Shown: piece by piece, positions 7,635-11,490 of the stretch
Numbering within the stretch: the stretch's first letter is position 1
How the letters are laid out: every line of letters begins with the position of its first letter
DNA from: Prevotellaceae bacterium
GTDB lineage: Bacteria; Bacteroidota; Bacteroidia; Bacteroidales; UBA932
Assembly (NCBI GenBank): GCA_031284065.1
Contig: JAITAP010000008.1
Location: 1 to 11,490 of the forward strand
DNA length: 11,490 bases
Direction of reading: 5' to 3'
Made by a program: the position numbers and the translations under genes
Notes under the pieces: model-generated
What the model was told of the DNA's origin: nothing
Seen by the model: only the letters and a program-made list of their open reading frames with translations
Database searches by the model: none

Positions 7635-7668
7635 AAAAAAATCCCGCAACATGAAAGTGCGGGATTTT
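7635..7668 (-). terminator. Rho-independent terminator (attenuator) in the pheA leader
   Basis: On the minus strand AAAATCCCGCA (7668 to 7658) pairs perfectly with TGCGGGATTTT (7648 to 7638) around a 9-nt loop, and the T-run continues to 7635. It lies 39 bp upstream of the pheA ATG and 19 bp after the leader ORF stop, so it would stop transcription before pheA unless an antiterminator forms. On the plus strand no gene ends here. Confidence 0.85.
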
Positions 7669-7687
7669 ACGATAATATTTTTTTAGT

Positions 7688-7765
7688 TTAGTCAATACAA
7701 GCTCGCTCAACCCCGCCATGCGTGTGCTGATAGTCGTAAAATCGATAAAATCGTTGTAGTAGCAT
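7688..7765 (-). CDS. Phe/Tyr-rich leader peptide of pheA
   Basis: A 25-codon ORF on the minus strand (ATG at 7765, TAA at 7688-7690) encodes a peptide whose residues 5-12 are RFYRFYDY: two Phe and three Tyr within seven codons. It starts about 22 nt after the predicted transcription start and ends just before the terminator that precedes pheA. This is the layout of ribosome-stalling leader peptides such as enterobacterial pheL, though the sequence is unrelated. Codons 17-19 (GGC GGG GTT) contain the antiterminator segment GCGGGGTT. The peptide itself would have no function beyond its translation. The ORF is short, so the call rests on its composition and position together. Confidence 0.72.
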   Translation of the reverse strand: MLLQRFYRFYDYQHTHGGVERACID

Positions 7766-7792
7766 TGTATTGGAAATACGTTTTTGTGGGGG

Positions 7793-7823
7793 CAAAGGTA
7801 ATATAATTTTTTAAACCGCGCAA
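7793..7823 (-). promoter_or_regulatory. Promoter of the pheA leader transcript
   Basis: TACCTTTG on the minus strand (7793-7800) matches TAnnTTTG exactly, and TTG (7821-7823) lies 20 bp upstream as the -33 element. Initiation would be near 7787. The promoter sits directly after the stop codon of the upstream operon's last gene, so pheA has its own start site. Confidence 0.7.
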
Positions 7824-7830
7824 CAATTGT

Positions 7831-8544
7831 TTACTCCCTCTCTTTTCCCCGCTCCAGCTGCCGGAGGTAGCTGCTCCATCCTTCGGAGCAAACGTAAAGA
7901 AACTCCTTGAATTGCAACATTCCGTTATCGTTCATCATAAAAAAAACGTAGCCGTTTTCGTTGATGTACTGCGCCACCCGTGCCGGAAGAGCGCTCTCGT
8001 TCCTTTCGTCGTTACCGCATGTGCCGTAAAAGGTTTTCCACACGTTGTCGGGGTTGCCGAATTTTTTTTCACGCGCCTCAAGCTCCTGCCGGAATATGTC
8101 TTTCATTGCCCCCGACTCTACGCGGCATACGCGGTGCGCCATGAGCAGCGTATATTTTTGCTCCGTGCCTCGCACAAAGTACAAGTCCAGGCGGAAGGTG
8201 TAGGGAAAAGCGGAATGGCAACGCTCTACGATGTATTTTTTGACAAAGTGCGAATGAAATTGTGGCTCTTGCTTTTTGTTTTTTTGCACTCCGGACGAAA
8301 AGAAGGGCTGTAGCGCCGAAAAGCAGAAAAATTTATTTACGCTGGCCGCACGGTCTTCGTACACCGCAAGCTCTTTCAAGTCTTCCAGCCACGTAATAAT
8401 TTCCGTGTTTGTTTTTCCAAAGGGAATGGATTTCAAATCGTCCGAGAAGCTCATTGCTACAGTAGCCGAGGCGTTGTTGTGCATCAACATTAGCAAAAAT
8501 GCCGCCAGCGTGGTTACGCTATTCTTCATTAGTTTTTTTGTCAT
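7831..8544 (-). CDS. Exported protein of unknown function
   Basis: The 237-residue product is not one I recognise. It begins with a basic N-terminus and a hydrophobic segment ending NNASA (about residues 1-27), a good Sec signal peptide cut after ASA; no lipobox cysteine is evident, so it should be periplasmic or secreted. The mature part is mixed alpha/beta in appearance, with several cysteines (for example in the stretches FFCFSAL, ERCHSAF, YGTCGNDERN and LYVCSEG) that could form disulfides in the periplasm. The C-terminus is highly charged. The ATG at 8544 is only 6 bp after the stop of the MurU-like gene, so it is the last gene of that operon; a second in-frame ATG at 8529 would also leave a signal peptide. 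A role linked to the cell wall is a guess from position only. Confidence 0.8.
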   Translation of the reverse strand: MTKKLMKNSVTTLAAFLLMLMHNNASATVAMSFSDDLKSIPFGKTNTEIITWLEDLKELAVYEDRAASVNKFFCFSALQPFFSSGVQKNKKQEPQFHSHFVKKYIVERCHSAFPYTFRLDLYFVRGTEQKYTLLMAHRVCRVESGAMKDIFRQELEAREKKFGNPDNVWKTFYGTCGNDERNESALPARVAQYINENGYVFFMMNDNGMLQFKEFLYVCSEGWSSYLRQLERGKERE

Positions 8545-8550
8545 AAGCTT

Positions 8551-9282
8551 TTACTCTGTTGGTTGTGTTAACTTGGTAGCCTCTACTAATCTTCCGGGCG
8601 TTCCCGCGTCCGCCCATTTTTCCCCTTGCATATCGTAGCCCATAATGCAGTGGGACGGTGCAAGCGCCATGTAAGCGTCGGTTATCGAAAATTTGTCGCC
8701 AAAGCCGTTCAGGTGCGAAAAAATTTCCGGGTTTACCACGTGTATGCCGCCAAACGCCAAGGCGGTTAGCTTTTCGGAGGAAGAAAGAGGCCTTCGCTCC
8801 TCGCCCGTTTTCACGTTGCGCCATCCGTGCAGGCGGCGGCTTGCATCAAACAAAAAGTAGCGCGACGAGCTGCGGTAGCTTACGGCAAGCGTTGCCAGCG
8901 CGTGGCTTTGCAGGTGTTGCTCGTAAATGCGCTGCACGTTGAGCGAAGTAATAATATCCACGTTGTATATCAAAAAAGGCTTGCCGTCGTTAAAGAACCA
9001 CGCGGCATGTTTCAGCCCGCCGCCGGTGTCGAGGAGCTGCCTGCGCTCGTCCGAAATAGCAATCTCCAGCCCAAAATTTTTGTGGCGCTGCAAAAACTCT
9101 TCCACCATATCGGCTTTGTGGTGCACGTTGACGATAAATTCCGTAACGCCCTGCGCCGCCAAATACTTCAGGTTGTACTCCAGCAACGGTATGTCGCCAA
9201 CGCGCGCCAGCGCTTTGGGAAAATTGTCTGTGAAGGGTTTAAGCCGCGTACCTAAACCTGCTGCAAGAATTAAAGCTTTCAT
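8551..9282 (-). CDS. murU: Sugar-phosphate nucleotidyltransferase, probably MurNAc-1-phosphate uridylyltransferase (MurU-like)
   Basis: The 243-residue protein is a compact nucleotidyltransferase with the N-terminal signature MKALILAAGLGTRLKPFT (1-18), Lys23 of FPKAL, LLDTGGGLKHA (83-93) in the position of the ETGGGI stretch of MurU, the metal-binding Asp109 in LIYNVDIIT, and EKWADAGTPGR (221-231) near the end. It lacks the C-terminal left-handed helix of longer GlmU-like enzymes, consistent with MurU, which makes UDP-MurNAc from MurNAc-1-phosphate and UTP. The specific call depends on its place 11 bp after an AmgK-like kinase gene; without that context it could be a mannose-1-phosphate guanylyltransferase or another sugar nucleotidyltransferase. 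It is followed 6 bp later by an exported protein gene in the same operon. Confidence 0.82.
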   Translation of the reverse strand: MKALILAAGLGTRLKPFTDNFPKALARVGDIPLLEYNLKYLAAQGVTEFIVNVHHKADMVEEFLQRHKNFGLEIAISDERRQLLDTGGGLKHAAWFFNDGKPFLIYNVDIITSLNVQRIYEQHLQSHALATLAVSYRSSSRYFLFDASRRLHGWRNVKTGEERRPLSSSEKLTALAFGGIHVVNPEIFSHLNGFGDKFSITDAYMALAPSHCIMGYDMQGEKWADAGTPGRLVEATKLTQPTE

Positions 9283-9293
9283 ACGATAATATT

Positions 9294-10718
9294 TTACGTT
9301 GTGATACCTTCTTGTTCACGGTGCGTCACCGCAACCTCTACCTGCGGATATTTTTTGCGTAAGTGTTCAGCCATGCGCTGCGCGGCATATACCGAGCGGT
9401 GCTGCCCGCCGGTGCACCCAAAGCACGCCATGAGGTGGCAGAATCCACGCTCAAGGTAGCGCTCCACCGTTGCGTCAACCAGAGCAAAGGCGTGCTGCAT
9501 AAAGTCGCCCATTCGTTCGTTGCTATCCAAAAGCTGCGCTACCGGCAAATCCAAGCCCGTAAGCAGGCGAAACTCCTCCTGCCTGCCGGGGTTGATAATG
9601 CTGCGGCAGTCGAATATAAAGCCGCCTCCGCTGCCGGAGTTGTCGTTGGGCAAGCCGCAGCGGTAAGAAAAGCTGAGAACCTGCACGCGCAGCGTATCCG
9701 GTTGCTGCGGCGCAGCCGGACGCTTTTGCGCAATGAGGCCTTGCAGCGTATCCCTGAGGTACGAAATTTCCAGCCCGTCGGGCATACGCTCCAGCAAGCT
9801 TCTCAAATTTTCGAGCGCAAAGGGTATGCTTTGCAGAAAATGCGCCTTGCGCTCAAAGTATCCGCGAAACCCGTATGCGCCGAGTACCTGCAATGTGCGT
9901 AAAAGCGCGTATGCGGGCAGCTTTTGCTCAAAATCGGCAGCATCAGCGTTGGCGTAACGCGCGGCGCGCTCAAGGTAGGCTTGCAGCAACTCCTTACGCA
10001 GGCTGTCGGGGAAGTTTGCCCTTGCCTGATACAAAAACGAAGCCACATCGTAGTGCGGCACGCCTTTTCTGCCTCCCTGAAAATCAATGAAGTATGGCTT
10101 ATCTTCATGCCACATCACGTTGCGCGACTGAAAATCGCGGTACATGAAGCAGGTGTTTTTTTCGGCAGAAAAGTATTCCGTCAGGCGTTCAAAGTCGGCT
10201 TCGAGCTTGGCCTCGTCAAAATCCTCCACGCTCGGCTTGAGGAAGTAGTACTTAAAGTAGCTCAAGTCCCACGTAATGGTGTTTCGCCCAAGCTCAGCTT
10301 GCGGGTAGCAGAGCGCAAAGTTAAGCCCCTTTGCCCCCTCGTACTGTATTGTTGCCAGCGTAGCAATGGCGGCGCAGAGCGCAGCCTTTTCGTCCGGCGA
10401 AAACCGTCCGGTTTCGCGGCCGTGCGCGATGAGCTCAAACAGCGAAGTATCGCCCAAATCCTGCTGCAAGTAGTACTTGCCGCACTCCGACGTGGCCAGC
10501 ACGCGCGGCACGGGCAGCTGCATGGCGGCAAAGCGCTGTGCAAGGTTAATAAAAGCCATGTTCTCCCGAACATTGCTACCGTAGCAGCCCACCGCAACTT
10601 TAGCGGCAGAGGCAAGGCGAAAGTAGCGCCTGTTTGACCCCGCCTGCGTGAGCTCTTTCGACGAAAGCAGTGGCTCTCCGCTCCACAGCTCAAATATATC
10701 AGCCAAGTTATGCAACAT
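9294..10718 (-). CDS. amgK: AmgK-like amino-sugar kinase fused to a RapZ C-terminal domain
   Basis: The 474-residue protein has two parts. Residues 1 to about 335 are an aminoglycoside-phosphotransferase-fold kinase: the catalytic loop YRDFQSRNVM (Asp195, Asn200) and metal-binding IDFQGG (Asp212) followed by GVPHYDVASFL match AmgK, which phosphorylates MurNAc/GlcNAc at the anomeric position. After a Pro/Ala/Gln-rich linker (about 330-342), residues 345-474 match the C-terminal domain of RapZ: VQVLSFSYRCGLP, FDCRSIINPG (369-378) and FGCTGGQHRSVY (433-444). The N-terminal P-loop domain of RapZ is absent. In E. coli the RapZ C-terminal domain binds glucosamine-6-phosphate and RNA, so it may sense an amino sugar here. 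It is the first gene of the operon with the MurU-like gene. Confidence 0.88.
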   Translation of the reverse strand: MLHNLADIFELWSGEPLLSSKELTQAGSNRRYFRLASAAKVAVGCYGSNVRENMAFINLAQRFAAMQLPVPRVLATSECGKYYLQQDLGDTSLFELIAHGRETGRFSPDEKAALCAAIATLATIQYEGAKGLNFALCYPQAELGRNTITWDLSYFKYYFLKPSVEDFDEAKLEADFERLTEYFSAEKNTCFMYRDFQSRNVMWHEDKPYFIDFQGGRKGVPHYDVASFLYQARANFPDSLRKELLQAYLERAARYANADAADFEQKLPAYALLRTLQVLGAYGFRGYFERKAHFLQSIPFALENLRSLLERMPDGLEISYLRDTLQGLIAQKRPAAPQQPDTLRVQVLSFSYRCGLPNDNSGSGGGFIFDCRSIINPGRQEEFRLLTGLDLPVAQLLDSNERMGDFMQHAFALVDATVERYLERGFCHLMACFGCTGGQHRSVYAAQRMAEHLRKKYPQVEVAVTHREQEGITT

Positions 10719-10749
10719 GCACCGTAATAGTATTAAGAGATAAGAAAGG

Positions 10750-10757
10750 CAAATATA
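10750..10757 (-). promoter_or_regulatory. Possible -7 box of the amgK-murU operon
   Basis: TATATTTG on the minus strand fits TAnnTTTG and would start transcription near 10743, about 25 nt before the ATG at 10718. No TTG is found at the expected -33 distance, and the surroundings are A/T rich, so a chance match is possible. Confidence 0.4.
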
Positions 10758-10988
10758 GTAAAATTAAAAAGACATGTACGCCATGCCGCTCGGCAGCATT
10801 TTACTTCCGGAAAATTGCTTAATACACATATTGTCAAATGTTTATTCCGAAATACGATGAGCGTGAAATTTTTATTTTTTCTTGCCAAATAATATAATTT
10901 ATTGATTACGAGATATATGCAATGTGTTTAATAAGGTAATACTTTTTTATATTAAACATAGTTTATTCACTTAGAAACTAAGAACAAT

Positions 10989-11019
10989 CAGCTTTGCCGT
11001 TTTTCACGGCACACAGCTG
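10989..11019. repeat. Two-part hairpin beside the MITE-like element
   Basis: CAGCT (10989-10993) pairs with AGCTG (11015-11019), and inside it TGCCGT (10995-11000) pairs with ACGGCA (11006-11011) around a 5-nt loop, with a 1/3-nt internal loop between the stems. There is no T-run on either side. Confidence 0.5.
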
Positions 11020-11021
11020 GC

Positions 11022-11304
11022 ACAGATTAGATAGCTTACAGTAAATAGCTGCAATTTTCAAAAATACCCTTGCGAACGTTGAGCAAAGGAATAAGGGCGA
11101 ATGTATCGGGGAACCCTGCGCTACTAAGGGCTTTTGAGCGTAAGGTGGTTTAACGATGGCAATAGCAACATTCAAAGATTATACTGCGTAAACCCTTATT
11201 TTCCAAAAGTCCCCTTAGTCGCGCAAAGAGCGCACAACCCGTATCGCCCTTATTCCCTTATTATCAAATTGTAATTATTTATTAGAAGCTATAAAACAGA
11301 TTAG
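11022..11304. mobile_element. MITE-like element with candidate 9-bp target duplication
   Basis: Two arms of one sequence face each other. The left begins ATAGCTT at 11031 and includes TAAATA, CAATTT, GGAATAAGGGCGA (11088-11100) and ACTAAGGG (11123-11130). Read on the minus strand from 11292, the right arm gives ATAGCTT, TAAATA, CAATTT, GGAATAAGGGCGA (11256 to 11244) and ACTAAGGG. ACAGATTAG occurs as a direct repeat just outside (11022-11030 and 11296-11304). About 265 bp with no transposase is typical of a non-autonomous miniature element. The arms are imperfect, so it is either old or a recombined pair. A 65-codon ORF inside the element does not look real. Confidence 0.55.
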
Positions 11305-11490
11305 CTGACTTGCCATATAACCCGAACGCCACGAAGTGCTCGAAAGGCTTGGGGAGCTTGTAGCCCCGAAGGGGGCTTAGCTCGAGTAGCCTCGCGCAAG
11401 CGCAGCGCAGTTAGCCTGTCAACTTTTCAAAATGCGGCAGAGTAGCGCCTGATTTTAAAGAGCGCCCTGCGCCATTATCGCTTTTGCCAC
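11305..11490. other. GC-rich structured stretch, no gene recognised
   Basis: From about 11320 the composition becomes GC rich. GAGC (11354-11357) and GCCCC (11363-11367) pair with GGGGC (11372-11376) and GCTC (11380-11383) around a GAAG loop, and GCGC-AA-GCGC follows just after. It does not fold as a tRNA and I cannot place it as a known RNA. No ORF of useful length starts or ends here, although a gene could begin beyond the right edge. Confidence 0.4.

Larger units (their letters stand above)
7635..7787 (-). promoter_or_regulatory. pheA transcription attenuator (whole leader)
   Basis: The leader RNA has a promoter, a Phe/Tyr-rich ORF, and mutually exclusive pairings. GCGGGGTT (minus strand 7716 to 7709) can pair over 8 bp, with one G-U, with AATCCCGC (7666 to 7659), the first arm of the terminator. 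A ribosome stalled at codons 6-12 would leave GCGGGGTT free and allow the antiterminator. A ribosome reaching the stop would cover it and allow termination. In addition CAATACAA (7772 to 7765, including the A of the start codon) is complementary to TTGTATTG (7700 to 7693) at the end of the ORF. The mechanism is inferred from sequence. Confidence 0.7.
10719..11030. other. A/T-rich non-coding stretch upstream of amgK
   Basis: I see no convincing gene here. It holds the possible amgK -7 box, a small hairpin CTTAG-AAA-CTAAG at 10970-10982, and the hairpin at 10989-11019. The centre (about 10860-10970) is very rich in A and T. No tRNA or terminator with a T-run was recognised. Confidence 0.5.

Noticed and set aside
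7635..7668. The hairpin read as the terminator of the upstream amgK operon only
   Set aside because: A good promoter (7793-7823) and the leader ORF lie between that operon and the hairpin. An attenuator explains all parts, though it may also stop read-through from the operon.
10978..11175. Minus-strand 65-codon ORF in the right intergenic region
   Set aside because: It lies inside the MITE-like element and the neighbouring hairpin; it is explained better as repeat sequence.
1..11490. CRISPR array, toxin-antitoxin pair, phage genes or rRNA
   Set aside because: No regularly spaced direct repeats, paired small ORFs with family motifs, phage structural genes or rRNA sequence were seen.

Overview
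The window looks like a chromosomal segment from a member of the Bacteroidota, most likely Bacteroidales. Start codons have no clear Shine-Dalgarno sequences, several genes are preceded by TAnnTTTG-type -7 promoter boxes, and there is a TonB-dependent receptor and an AAA-ATPase/PD-(D/E)XK protein of a type common in that group. I cannot name a genus.

Layout. 1-1119 (+): the C-terminal part of an AAA-ATPase-like/PD-(D/E)XK nuclease-like protein cut by the left edge. 1195-3456 (-): a complete TonB-dependent outer-membrane receptor, with a promoter and a perfect operator-like palindrome upstream. 3629-3774 (-): tRNA-Arg(ACG) and its terminator. 3923-6411 (+): an LptF/LptG-family permease overlapping anmK by four bases. 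6412-6755: a non-coding gap between convergent genes, holding a large palindrome, smaller hairpins, one arm of a dispersed repeat and an A/T-rich tandem tract. 6756-7595 (-): pheA. 7596-7830: a pheA control region. 7831-10718 (-): an operon of an N-acetylmuramate-kinase-like protein fused to a RapZ C-terminal domain, a MurU-like uridylyltransferase and an unknown exported protein. 10719-11490: non-coding, containing a MITE-like element with a candidate 9-bp target duplication and a GC-rich structured stretch at the right edge.

Two themes stand out. First, three genes belong to cell-wall amino-sugar salvage. AnmK makes MurNAc-6-phosphate from anhydro-MurNAc, the AmgK-like kinase would make MurNAc-1-phosphate, and the MurU-like enzyme would make UDP-MurNAc. 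The phosphatase step linking AnmK to AmgK (MupP in Pseudomonas) is not in this window. The nearby permease belongs to the LPS transport family, so much of the window concerns the envelope.

Second, pheA is preceded by what looks like a complete ribosome-mediated attenuator. It has a promoter, a 25-codon leader ORF containing the run RFYRFYDY, a rho-independent terminator, and a leader segment able to pair with the first terminator arm as an antiterminator. All function calls come from reading motifs by eye; no database search was made.
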